Origin: DATEDA01 sp963789885
GTDB lineage: Bacteria; Pseudomonadota; Gammaproteobacteria; Burkholderiales; SG8-39
DNA length: 64,000 nucleotides
Reading direction: 5' to 3'
NCBI GenBank assembly: GCA_963789885.1
Contig: CAWBNB010000005.1
Span: 427,530 to 491,529, forward strand
The notes under the pieces: model-generated
What the model was told of the DNA's origin: nothing
What the model saw: the letters and a program-made list of their open reading frames with translations, nothing else
Database searches by the model: none
Shown here: positions 40,214 to 48,811 of the stretch, piece by piece
Numbering within the stretch: position 1 is the first letter of the stretch
Layout: each line of letters begins with the position of its first letter
Translations under genes and position numbers: made by a program

Positions 40214-40230
40214 CCGGCCGAAGTGGCCGG
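40214..40230 (+). other. 5'-UTR stem-loop of the 74-residue gene
   Basis: CCGGCC-GAAGT-GGCCGG, perfect 6-bp stem with 5-nt loop. Its sequence is unrelated to the other leaders, so the structure, not the sequence, is conserved. Confidence 0.6.
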
Positions 40231-40252
40231 TTCAAGTCCGAAGGAGAGGACC

Positions 40253-40477
40253 ATGGACGCAATCGTGAACATCGTCGCCGAGGTGCTGCTGCTCGGATCG
40301 CTCGCGCTGCTCGTGTGGGGCGCTATCCTCACGGTCGGCCAGCTCCTGCGCTCGGAGCGCGGGCGCAGCGTGGCGGACGCGGCCGGCAGCGCCGGCGAGG
40401 ACCGCCGGCGCACGCAGCGCGCGGGATTCGCCTCCGTGCGCCGCCGCCGCTTCAGCCGCCTCGCACCTCCAGCATGA
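40253..40477 (+). CDS. 74-residue single-pass membrane protein (MDAI family)
   Basis: Begins MDAIVNIVAEVLLLGSLALLVWGAILTV (one helix, about 8-28), then a basic cytosolic or exported tail with RRRRFSRLAPPA at the end. Paralogue of the 55-residue protein in its first 25 residues, but with a longer Arg-rich tail. ATG follows AAGGAGAGGACC. Its last 26 bases overlap the convergent quinone oxidoreductase gene. No known family. Confidence 0.68.
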   Translation: MDAIVNIVAEVLLLGSLALLVWGAILTVGQLLRSERGRSVADAAGSAGEDRRRTQRAGFASVRRRRFSRLAPPA

Positions 40478-41444
40478 TCTTGCCGATGTGCTGCGAGCTT
40501 TCCATCAGCTCGTGCGCGGCGCGCGCCTCGGCGAGCGGGAAGGTCTTGTAGACGAAGGTCCGGAGCTGGCCGGACTCGAACAGCGGCCAGACGTGCTCGC
40601 GTAGCGGCTTCGCGATCGCCGCCTTCTGCTCGACCGTGCGCGGCCGCAGGGTCGAGCCGGTGAACGTGAGCCGCTTGAGCATGATCGGCAGCGCGTCGAA
40701 GTCTGCGATCTTGTTTTCCTTCAGAAACGCAATCTGCACCAGGCGCCCCTCGAGCGCGAGCGAGCGGATGTTCCGCATCATGTAGTCGCCGCCGACCATG
40801 TCGAGGACCACGTCCACCCCGCGCTTGCCGGTCAGCTTCGACACTTCCGCCGCCCAGTCCTGCTCCCGGTAGTTCAGCGCGACGTCGGCGCCCATCTTCC
40901 GGCAGAACTCGGCTTTCTCCGCGCTGCCGACGGTCGTGTAGACGGTGGCGCCGCCGAGCACCTTCGCCAGCTGGATTGCCGAATAGCCGATGCCGCCCGA
41001 GCCGCCGTGGATCAGGATCGTCTCGCCCGGCTTGAGCCGCCCGCGCGTCATCACGTTGTCGTAGACGGTGAACCAATTCTCCGGCAGGGAGGCGGCTTCC
41101 TTCGCCGACAGCCCCTTCGGGATCGGCAAGCAGTGCGCTGCCGGCGTCGCGCAGAGCTCGGCGTAGCCGCCACCGGGCGTGAGGGCACAGACGACGTCGC
41201 CGGCTTTCCATTCCTTCACGTCCGGCGCGACTTCGACGATCCGGCCGGCGACCTCGAGCCCGAGCAGCGGGGACGCGCCGGGCGGCGGCGGGTAGCTGCC
41301 GGAGCGCTGGAGGACGTCGGGCCGGTTGACGCCGGCGTACTGCACCTCGATTAGCACCTCGCCGGGCTTGAGCGCCGGTTTCGGTCCTTCGGCGACCTTC
41401 ATCACGCTCGGGGCGCCGCCGCTTCCGTGGTCGATGTAACGCAT
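40452..41444 (-). CDS. NAD(P)H-quinone oxidoreductase (zeta-crystallin/MDR family)
   Basis: A 330-residue zinc-free medium-chain dehydrogenase/reductase of the PIG3/QOR type. Visible elements are VQYAGVNRPDVLQRSGSYPPPPGASPLLGLEVAG in the catalytic domain and the nucleotide-binding ILIHGGSGGIGYSAIQLAK (about 145-165). C-terminal EARAAHELMESSQHIGKIMLEV is diagnostic. It reduces quinones or enones with NADPH in the cytosol. The ATG at 41444 has GGAGA upstream and matches the family N-terminus MRYIDHG. Confidence 0.92.
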   Translation of the reverse strand: MRYIDHGSGGAPSVMKVAEGPKPALKPGEVLIEVQYAGVNRPDVLQRSGSYPPPPGASPLLGLEVAGRIVEVAPDVKEWKAGDVVCALTPGGGYAELCATPAAHCLPIPKGLSAKEAASLPENWFTVYDNVMTRGRLKPGETILIHGGSGGIGYSAIQLAKVLGGATVYTTVGSAEKAEFCRKMGADVALNYREQDWAAEVSKLTGKRGVDVVLDMVGGDYMMRNIRSLALEGRLVQIAFLKENKIADFDALPIMLKRLTFTGSTLRPRTVEQKAAIAKPLREHVWPLFESGQLRTFVYKTFPLAEARAAHELMESSQHIGKIMLEVRGG

Positions 41445-41519
41445 CGTCGGTATCTCCAAGGCTCGGGGATGGTAGCAGGGGTGCGGTATGCTCGGCTCGG
41501 CGAACGCGGAGCAAGAACG

Positions 41520-42011
41520 ATGAGCGAAGTCGAGCGGCTGCGCACGGAGCTGAAGAACGCGATGAAGGCGCGCGCGATGGTCTACGCGGCGGTGTACGAC
41601 GAGCTCGAAGCCGAGCTCGGCGCGGCGCGGGCCGAGGCGATCATGAAGCGCGCGATCCACAAGCGCGGGCTCGCGATCGGTGCGCAGTTCGCGCGGTTCG
41701 GGCCGCGCGACATCGAGGGCCTGCGCGCGGCGTTCATGGCATTCGTGCCGGATGGCGGGCGCCCGTTCGCGCCCGAGGTGAAGCGCTGCGACGCGGACGG
41801 GCTCGACATCAAGTTCCACGCCTGCCCGCTGAAGGAGGCCTGGCTCGAAGCCGGGATGAGCGCCGAGAAGGTGGCGAAGCTCTGCAGCATCGCGGGCGTC
41901 GTGGACGACGGGACCTTCGAGGCGGCCGGGTTCGAATTCCACGCCGATACGTGGCGCGCCGGCGAAGAGGGGTGCTGCTTTCTCCACGTCCGGCCGGGGC
42001 GCGACCGCTGA
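41520..42011 (+). CDS. L-2-amino-thiazoline-4-carboxylic acid hydrolase-like protein
   Basis: A 163-residue protein whose C-terminal half carries the family pattern of ATC-hydrolase-like proteins: FHACPLKEAWLEAGMSAEKVAKLCSIAGVVDDGTFEAAGFEFHADTWRAGEEGCCFLHV, with conserved cysteines at C-P-L, L-C and G-C-C. Family members are named from a cysteine-forming thiazoline hydrolase, but most have unknown substrate. ATG at 41520 aligns with the family start. Unlinked in function to its neighbours as far as can be seen. Confidence 0.7.
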   Translation: MSEVERLRTELKNAMKARAMVYAAVYDELEAELGAARAEAIMKRAIHKRGLAIGAQFARFGPRDIEGLRAAFMAFVPDGGRPFAPEVKRCDADGLDIKFHACPLKEAWLEAGMSAEKVAKLCSIAGVVDDGTFEAAGFEFHADTWRAGEEGCCFLHVRPGRDR

Positions 42012-42086
42012 CGCGACCGGTCGTCGAATGCTCGTCGACGCGAGCGGGATTCACCATCCGCGCTGCCGCGCGGCGGTCGACGGAAA

Positions 42087-43253
42087 TTACTTCGCGAGCA
42101 CCTGCTCGGCGAGCGTCGCCCAGTAGCTCGCCCCGATCGGGAGGATCTCGTCGTTGAAGTCGTAGCGCGGGTTGTGCAGGATGCACCCGCCCTCGCCCGG
42201 CCCGTTGCCGATGAAGACGTAGCAACCGGGCTTCGCCTGCAGCATGAACGCGAAATCCTCCGCGCCCATCGTCGGCTGGAGGTCGGTCAACAGGTTCGCG
42301 CCGCCCACCACCTTCGCGATCGCCTCCGCGGCGATCGAGGTCTCGCGCTCGGCGTTGATCGTCGGCGGATAGCGGCGCTCGTAGCGCACTGTGCTCGACG
42401 TCCCGTAGGCGGCGTCGATGCCCGCCACGATGCGGCGGATGCCCGCCTCGATCGCGTCCTGCACCGCGGGACGGAATGCGCGCGTCGTACCGCGCAGCGT
42501 CGCCGCGGCGGGAATGACGTTCCAGGTGTCGCCGGCGTGGAACTGGGTGACGCTCACCACCGCGGCGTCGACCGGGTTCACGTTGCGGCTCGGGATCGTC
42601 TGCAGCGCCTGGACGAGCGCCGCGCCCGCGACGACCGGGTCGATCCCGGTGTGCGGCATCGCGCCGTGCGCGCCGCGGCCGGTGATCCCGATCTCGAAGA
42701 TGTCGAACGACGCCATTACCGGGCCCGGCATCGCGCCGAACTGCCCGACCGGCATGCCCGGCCAGTTGTGCATGCCGTAGACGGCCTCGCAGGGAAACTT
42801 CTCGAACAGACCTTCCTCGACCATCACGCGCCCGCCGCCTTCGTTCTCCTCGGCCGGCTGGAAGATGAAGTGGATCGTGCCGTCGAAGTTGCGCGTCGCC
42901 GCGAGATATTTCGCCGCGCCGAGCAGCATCGTCGTGTGGCCGTCGTGGCCGCACGCGTGCATCCGGCCATCGTAGTTGGAGCGGTGCGCGAAAGCGTTCT
43001 GCTCGTGGATGTGGAGCGCGTCCAGATCGGCGCGCAGGCCGATCGCGCGCCCGCCGCTGCCGGCGCGCAGGCTGCCGACGACGCCGGTCTTCGCCAGTCC
43101 GCGATGGACTTCCAGGCCGAATGCGGTGAGCAGCCCCGCGACGACCTGCGACGTTCGGTGTTCTTCGAACGCGGTCTCCGGATGCGCGTGGATGTCGCGC
43201 CGCCACGCGGTCATCTCGCCGTGCAGCTCGCGGATGCGCTCGATGATCGGCAT
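42087..43253 (-). CDS. M20 amidohydrolase (hippurate hydrolase/N-acyl-amino acid deacylase type)
   Basis: A 388-residue metal-dependent amidohydrolase of the M20D subfamily. Metal ligands include C101 and H103 in ACGHDGH and E135/E136 in PAEENEGG, with a dimerisation lid domain around 180-290 and the late HNPRYDFNDEILPIG motif. It cleaves N-acyl amino acids or related amides in the cytosol. The start is only 22 bp from the divergent glyoxalase-like gene, so their promoters must overlap. Confidence 0.9.
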   Translation of the reverse strand: MPIIERIRELHGEMTAWRRDIHAHPETAFEEHRTSQVVAGLLTAFGLEVHRGLAKTGVVGSLRAGSGGRAIGLRADLDALHIHEQNAFAHRSNYDGRMHACGHDGHTTMLLGAAKYLAATRNFDGTIHFIFQPAEENEGGGRVMVEEGLFEKFPCEAVYGMHNWPGMPVGQFGAMPGPVMASFDIFEIGITGRGAHGAMPHTGIDPVVAGAALVQALQTIPSRNVNPVDAAVVSVTQFHAGDTWNVIPAAATLRGTTRAFRPAVQDAIEAGIRRIVAGIDAAYGTSSTVRYERRYPPTINAERETSIAAEAIAKVVGGANLLTDLQPTMGAEDFAFMLQAKPGCYVFIGNGPGEGGCILHNPRYDFNDEILPIGASYWATLAEQVLAK

Positions 43254-43275
43254 GCGTACGATGATAACATTGGGG

Positions 43276-44121
43276 ATGATGCGCCAGAATATCCAGGGGA
43301 TCGATCACGTCGTGCTGGTCGTGCGCGAGCTCGACGGCGCGCGCGACACGTTCGCGCGCATGGGGTTCACGGTGACGCCGCGCGGCGATCACACGCTCGG
43401 CTCGAAGAACCACTGCGTGATGTTCGGGCACGATTACATCGAGCTGCTGATGAGCCCGGCGGAAAATCCGCACCCGTCGCGGCAGTACTACACCGAGTTC
43501 GCTCGCGCCGGCGAGGGTCTCGCCGGCATCGCGCTCAAGTCGGCGAACGCGAAGGGTGCGTACACCGAGCTGCTCTGGGCCGGTTTCCAGCCGGGCGACG
43601 TGCTGGAGTTCGCGCGGCCGGTCGCGCTGCCCGAGGGCACGCGCGAGGCGCGCTTCCGGGTGGTCCAGCCGCGGCCGGGCTCGACGCCGGGTGGAAGAGT
43701 GTTCGTGTGCGAGCACCTCACGCGCGACCTCGTCTGGCGGCCGGAGTACCAGCGGCACGCGAACGGTGCGACCGGGCTCGCGGCCGTCGCGATCGTCTGC
43801 GACGACGTCGCGCGCGCTGCGCAGGCGTACGAGCGGCTGTTCGATTCGAAGGCGAAGCCGATCGCCGAAGGCCTGCTGGTCGAGACTGCCGACACGCCGA
43901 TCGCGTTCGTCACCGCGCAGTCGCTCGCAAAGCGCCTGCCCGACCTCTGGATCAGCGCGCGGCCGGCGCCGCTGTTTGCGGCGCTCTTCGTGCGCGTCGC
44001 CGATCGCGACGCCGCGGAGCGCGCACTGAGGGCGGGCGGACTGGAGCCCGCCCGCATGCCCGACGGCTCGGTCGCCCTCGGGGCGGATGCCGCGCACGGC
44101 GTGGCGCTTGTCTTCGGTTGA
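43276..44121 (+). CDS. glyoxalase-like (VOC superfamily) protein
   Basis: A 280-281-residue two-module VOC protein with an N-terminal glyoxalase-like domain: GIDHVVLVVRELDGARDTFARMGFTVTPRGDHTLGSKNHCVMFGHDYIELL. His and Glu ligands are present in IDHVV and DYIELL. The second half (about 130-280) repeats a divergent fold. Either of two adjacent ATGs (43276, 43279) may be used. Substrate unknown. Confidence 0.8.
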   Translation: MMRQNIQGIDHVVLVVRELDGARDTFARMGFTVTPRGDHTLGSKNHCVMFGHDYIELLMSPAENPHPSRQYYTEFARAGEGLAGIALKSANAKGAYTELLWAGFQPGDVLEFARPVALPEGTREARFRVVQPRPGSTPGGRVFVCEHLTRDLVWRPEYQRHANGATGLAAVAIVCDDVARAAQAYERLFDSKAKPIAEGLLVETADTPIAFVTAQSLAKRLPDLWISARPAPLFAALFVRVADRDAAERALRAGGLEPARMPDGSVALGADAAHGVALVFG

Positions 44122-44145
44122 TGGGCCTCGCGCGTTAGCGACTTC

Positions 44146-45226
44146 GTGACTCGCACCGACAAGACGCTCGCCGCGGCAATCGGCCTCTCGGTCGCCCTGC
44201 ACATCGCTGCGCTCTTGGGCACACCCCGTCTCGATTTTGATTGGCGCTACGAGGCTCCGGCGCCGCTCGAGCTGACGATTCTGACGCAGGCGCCGGTGGA
44301 GATCGCGCCCGAACCCGTTCGCCATCCGGTGACCAGGAAGGCCGCACCGAAGAAGGCGGTGTCCGTCTCCGAGATGCCGCGCCAATCGGCGCCGCCGCCG
44401 GTTACGTCGGCGAGCCTGCTCGACGCGCCATCGCCTGACGGTGAGCCGCTTGCCGCGGCCGAGGCTGGAACGGGGGCCGGGACGGGCGAAACGGCCGCCG
44501 CTCCGAGCGTCGAGCCCGCTACCGAGGTGGCCGCCGAGACGAAGACGGTCGCGGAGTACCCGCTGAGGCGCGCCCGGCTCGTCTACGATCTCTACTACGC
44601 GACCGTGAACTCGGGCAACGGAGCGACCCGAGTCGGTCAGCTGACGCATACGTGGTCGCTGGACGGGGTCCGCTACGAGGCCGCTGCGGTGGCCGAGGCC
44701 TCCGGCCTGGTGGCACTCTTCTTCGACGGCAAGTTCGTGCAGCGGTCGACCGGGCAGCTCGGCGCCGGCGGGCTCGTGCCCGAGCGATACACGCTCGACC
44801 GCGGCCGCGGCGGTCGGCCCGAGTCGGCCCGGTTCGACTGGACCGGGCACAAGCTCGCTCTCGCGTGGAAGACGGAGGCGCGGACGGTCGACCTCCCGAC
44901 CGGCGCGCTGGATCCGCTGTCGCTCATGTACCAGATGTACTTCGTGCAACCGGTCCCGGCCGCTGCGAGCGTGAACGTCGTCACCAGCCGCAAGCTCTCG
45001 CGGTACGTGGTGCGCCTCGCGGGCGAGGAGTCGCTGGCCACGCCGATGGGCAGCGTGCGGAGCCTGCACTTCCGGCACGAGGAGGACGGCGGCACCACGA
45101 TCGACGTCTGGCTCGACCAGGACCGCAACCTGCTCCCGGCGCGGGTCTACACCGTGGATCGCAACGGCAACGCGCTCGACCAGTTGCTCAGCGAGGCGCG
45201 GCTCGAGACCGTCGAGACGGCGGCCG

Positions 45227-45240
<14 letters not shown>
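44146..45240 (+). CDS. DUF3108 protein with TonB-like N-terminus
   Basis: A 364-residue protein. The N-terminus MTRTDKTLAAAIGLSVALHIAALLG is a TonB-like membrane anchor, followed by a Pro/Lys/Ala-rich spacer (about 35-140) and a C-terminal DUF3108 beta-rich domain (about 145-350, LRRARLVYDLYYATVNSGNGATRVGQLTHTW ... DVWLDQDRNLLPARV). DUF3108 proteins are probable envelope proteins of unknown role, frequently near hemB or purine genes in betaproteobacteria. Starts at GTG. The end overlaps the convergent hemB stop by 14 bases. Confidence 0.82.
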
Positions 45241-46231
<991 letters not shown>

Positions 46232-46261
46232 CGGTTTGCTCCGAGGTCCATTTTCTGCACC

Positions 46262-46279
46262 GAATCAGAGATCTGATTC
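46262..46279. promoter_or_regulatory. 16-bp dyad upstream of hemB
   Basis: GAATCAGA-GA-TCTGATTC, a perfect 8+8 inverted repeat between the hemB start and the candidate small RNA on the other strand. Position suggests an operator for hemB or for the divergent RNA. Confidence 0.4.
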
Positions 46280-46289
46280 CAGGTGGTTC

Positions 46290-46456
46290 GGCCGGGTAGA
46301 AGTTGGGCGGCCGTGCCGGGAACCTTTTCCGCGCTTTCGGACTCTCAAGGGTAGACGGTTTCGATCGTCTCCCGCTTCTCCTCCCTGAGCGGGTGCCTTA
46401 ATCAACTAAGGCATTTAGCCCCTGGCTTCTCCCCTTTGGCCTGGGGCTTTTTTATT
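46290..46456 (+). ncRNA. candidate small RNA with C-rich hairpin loops
   Basis: The plus strand carries a strong intrinsic terminator (46417-46453: AGCCCC-T-GGC pairing with GCC-T-GGGGCT and a six-T run) although both flanking genes, hemB and engB, lie on the minus strand. Upstream are three perfect stem-loops in a row: AGACG...CGTCT (46353-46370), CCCGCT...AGCGGG (46371-46393) with loop TCTCCTCCCTG, and TGCCTTA...TAAGGCA (46394-46413). The second loop and the terminator loop (TTCTCCCC) are complementary to Shine-Dalgarno sequences, like known anti-SD trans-acting small RNAs. The 5' end is a guess. The terminator overlaps the last codons of engB. Confidence 0.55.
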
Positions 46457-47062
46457 CCCTTCGCCGGGCCCGGTCCCGAGCCACCCGGCGAAGACCGCCT
46501 CGGCCTCCTCGAGGCCGGTGCGGTCGAGACTCGAGAATAGCTGCGCGGTGTAGTTGCCGCGCAAGGCGCGAAGGCGCTCGCGCACGCGCGCGAGCGTCGC
46601 CGCGGCCGCGCTCCGCGCCAGCTTGTCCGATTTCGTGAGCAGCACGTGAATCGGGCGGCCGGTGGGGCGGAACCAGGCGAGCATGAGTTCGTCGCGTTCG
46701 GTGAGCGGATGCCGTGCGTCCATCACCAGCGCGAGCCCGCAGAGGCTCGACCTGGTCTGCAGATATGCGCTCAGCGTCTCCTCCCAGTGCCGCCGCATGG
46801 CTTCCGGCACCTTCGCATAGCCGTACCCCGGCAGGTCCGCGAGGATGCCGCCGCCCGTCAGCCGGAAGAGGTTGATGGTCTGCGTGCGCCCGGGAGTCTT
46901 GCTGACGAACGCGAGCCGGGTCCGGTTCGCCAATGCGTTGATCGCGCTCGACTTGCCGGCGTTCGAGCGGCCGGCGAAGGCGATCTCGGGGGCACCGGGC
47001 GGCGGGAGGTCCTGCAGGCGATGAGCGGAGGCGACGTAGGTTGCGTTCTGAAACAAGGACAT
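46415..47062 (-). CDS. engB: ribosome biogenesis GTPase EngB/YsxC
   Basis: A 215-residue Ras-like GTPase needed for 50S assembly. G1 GRSNAGKSS at 31-39, G3 DLPGYGYAKVP, G4 TKSD, and the G2-region KTPGRTQTINLF are all visible. ATG at 47062 (MSLFQNATYVAS) fits the family; a longer in-frame extension is unlikely. The extreme C-terminus (GNKKAPGQRGEARG) is encoded by the complement of the plus-strand terminator, so those residues are probably not conserved. Confidence 0.95.
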   Translation of the reverse strand: MSLFQNATYVASAHRLQDLPPPGAPEIAFAGRSNAGKSSAINALANRTRLAFVSKTPGRTQTINLFRLTGGGILADLPGYGYAKVPEAMRRHWEETLSAYLQTRSSLCGLALVMDARHPLTERDELMLAWFRPTGRPIHVLLTKSDKLARSAAAATLARVRERLRALRGNYTAQLFSSLDRTGLEEAEAVFAGWLGTGPGEGNKKAPGQRGEARG

Positions 47063-47158
47063 CGCGTCGCAACGGCGCGGCAACGCCGGGTAGAATAGCA
47101 GCCTTTTTCGCACCGTCCTGTCGCTGGATAACAACCCGATTTCGAAAGAGGGGAGTCA

Positions 47159-47794
47159 ATGAAGCTCTGCTCGGCGTTCGTCGCCGCAACCTTCGCCGCC
47201 GGGGCGGCGCTCGCAGCCGATCCGCAGCCGAAAGCCGATCTCGCGAAGGGACAAAAAATCGCGAGCGAAGTCTGCGCTGCCTGCCACGGCGCCGACGGCA
47301 ACAGCATCGGCCCGGCGAATCCGAAGCTCGCGAGCCAGATCCCCGAGTACCTCGCCAAGCAGCTCATGAATTTCCGGCCCGGCAAGGACAACAAGCCGCC
47401 GGAGCGGCCGAACAACATCATGGCCGCGTTCGCCACGACGCTCTCGCCCGAGGACATGCGCAGCGTCGCCGCGTACTACGCCGGTCAGAAGCTCGTTCCG
47501 GAGAAGGCGCAGGACAAGACCACGATCGAGCAGGGCCAGCGGATTTTCCGCGGCGGCATCGCCGAGAAGAGCGTCCCCGCCTGCGCCGGTTGCCACGGTC
47601 CGAGCGGCACGGGCGTTCCCGCGCAGTACCCGCTGCTCGGCGGTCAGTACGCGGAGTACATCGAGGCGCAGCTGAAAGCGTTTCGCAGCGGTGAGCGCGC
47701 GAACGACCCGAACCGGATGATGCGGATGACCGCAGCCAGGCTCTCGGATGCCGAGATCAAGGCGGTTGCGAACTACATCGCGGGCCTCCGCTAG
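47159..47794 (+). CDS. dihaem cytochrome c4
   Basis: A 211-residue periplasmic cytochrome with two class I domains. Signal peptide MKLCSAFVAATFAAGAALAA; haem sites CAACH (C39-H43) and CAGCH (C142-H146); distal methionines expected in the MAAFATTLS and MRMTAARLS regions. Cytochromes c4 feed electrons to cbb3-type oxidases. Position next to engB is the usual one in beta- and gammaproteobacteria. GAGGGGAG precedes the ATG. Confidence 0.94.
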   Translation: MKLCSAFVAATFAAGAALAADPQPKADLAKGQKIASEVCAACHGADGNSIGPANPKLASQIPEYLAKQLMNFRPGKDNKPPERPNNIMAAFATTLSPEDMRSVAAYYAGQKLVPEKAQDKTTIEQGQRIFRGGIAEKSVPACAGCHGPSGTGVPAQYPLLGGQYAEYIEAQLKAFRSGERANDPNRMMRMTAARLSDAEIKAVANYIAGLR

Positions 47795-47863
47795 ACCGAA
47801 CGCCGCGCACGCCCCGTCCGCGGCGGAACAATGTCACACGCCCGAACCCCCGCCGCCGCCCGG

Positions 47864-47889
47864 GGAATAACACCGCCGTCGGCCACGTT
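47864..47889 (+). promoter_or_regulatory. candidate ECF-sigma promoter of the lipoprotein-sigma-antisigma operon
   Basis: GGAAT (47864-47868), 17 nt, CGTT (47886-47889). A similar GGAAT-N18-CGTA pair occurs upstream of msrP (49788-49814). Both have the general GGAA...CGT form of ECF promoters. The short distance to the ATG implies a leader of only a few bases. Confidence 0.4.
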
Positions 47890-47902
47890 TACGGGATCGA
47901 AG

Positions 47903-48283
47903 ATGCACGGCGCGGGGATCCGGATCGCGCTCGGCGTGTCGGCGACGTTGCTCGGCGGTTGCGCGCTCTTCGCGCTGTCGCAGGTGCCGGTGAAGCGCGA
48001 AGGCGGCGCGCTCGTGGACGCGGACGGGATGACGCTCTACACCTTCGACCGCGACACGTACTGGAGCAGCGCGTGCAACGCGCAGTGTGCGGTCAATTGG
48101 CCGCCGCTCGTGGCGGCGGCTGGCGCGAAGCCGGTGGGCGACTATACGATCATCGCCCGCGACGACGGCCGCCGCCAGTGGGCGTACAAGGGCAAGCCGC
48201 TCTACGTCTCGGCCAAGGACCGGAAGCCGGGCGACCAGACGGGCGAAGCCTTCGACAACGTCTGGCGCGTGGCGCGTCCCTGA
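47903..48283 (+). CDS. COG4315-type secreted lipoprotein repeat protein
   Basis: A 126-residue lipoprotein with lipobox LLGGC near residue 19 and a body made of the repeat type WxxLY(T/V)xDxD...C...W: GMTLYTFDRDTYWSSACNAQCAVNWPPLVA and KPLYVSAKDRKPGDQTGEAFDNVWRVARP. Two conserved cysteines (ACNAQC) and the NWPP motif are typical of the family, whose function is unknown. It is the first gene of an ECF sigma/anti-sigma operon. Confidence 0.85.
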   Translation: MHGAGIRIALGVSATLLGGCALFALSQVPVKREGGALVDADGMTLYTFDRDTYWSSACNAQCAVNWPPLVAAAGAKPVGDYTIIARDDGRRQWAYKGKPLYVSAKDRKPGDQTGEAFDNVWRVARP

Positions 48284-48310
48284 CGCTCGAACGGGGACGC
48301 GGATACCGAC

Positions 48311-48811
48311 GTGAATCCCGAGCGGATCGCCGAGCACATCCCGCGGTTGCGCCGCTATGCGCGCGCGCTCGTCGGCGACCAGTACGCTGCCGACGATCTC
48401 GTGCAGGACACGCTCGAGCGTGCGATCAACAAGCGCCACCTGTGGCGCCCGGGGAGCGATTTGCGGGCCTGGCTGTTCGCGATCATGCACAACGTATTCG
48501 TCAACCAGCTGCGGAGTCGCCGCGCGCACCCGGAGGAAGCGCTCGACGACGACGCATTGCCGTCGGTCGCGCCGATGGACGGCGTCCAGCTCGAGATTCG
48601 CGACCTGCAGACCGCGCTCGCGGCGCTGCCGCCCGAGCAGCGCGCGGTGGTGCTGCTCGTCGGGCTCGAGCAGCTCACCTATGCCGAGGTGAGCGAAGCG
48701 CTCGGCATCCCGATCGGTACCGTGATGTCGCGGCTCTTCCGCGGCCGCGAGCGGCTGCGGGGGATGCTCACCGGCGCGCCGGCCTTGCCGGGGCTGAAGG
48801 TCGTCAAATGA
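48311..48811 (+). CDS. ECF-family RNA polymerase sigma factor
   Basis: A 166-residue ECF sigma factor with sigma2 region (about 10-75: LRRYARALVGDQYAADDLVQDTLERAINKRHLWRPGSDLRAWLFAIMHNVFVNQLR) and sigma4 helix-turn-helix (about 100-150: ALAALPPEQRAVVLLVGLEQLTYAEVSEALGIPIGTVMSRLFRGRERLR). GTG start. Its stop overlaps the ATG of the anti-sigma factor. Likely activates its own operon and nearby msrPQ on envelope or oxidative stress, on the basis of context. Confidence 0.9.
   Translation: MNPERIAEHIPRLRRYARALVGDQYAADDLVQDTLERAINKRHLWRPGSDLRAWLFAIMHNVFVNQLRSRRAHPEEALDDDALPSVAPMDGVQLEIRDLQTALAALPPEQRAVVLLVGLEQLTYAEVSEALGIPIGTVMSRLFRGRERLRGMLTGAPALPGLKVVK

Noticed and set aside
46290..46456. Assigning the candidate small RNA to 6S RNA, 4.5S RNA or tmRNA
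   Set aside because: I could not recognise the conserved 6S bubble, the 4.5S GNAR tetraloop region or a tmRNA tag frame; a covariance search would be decisive.
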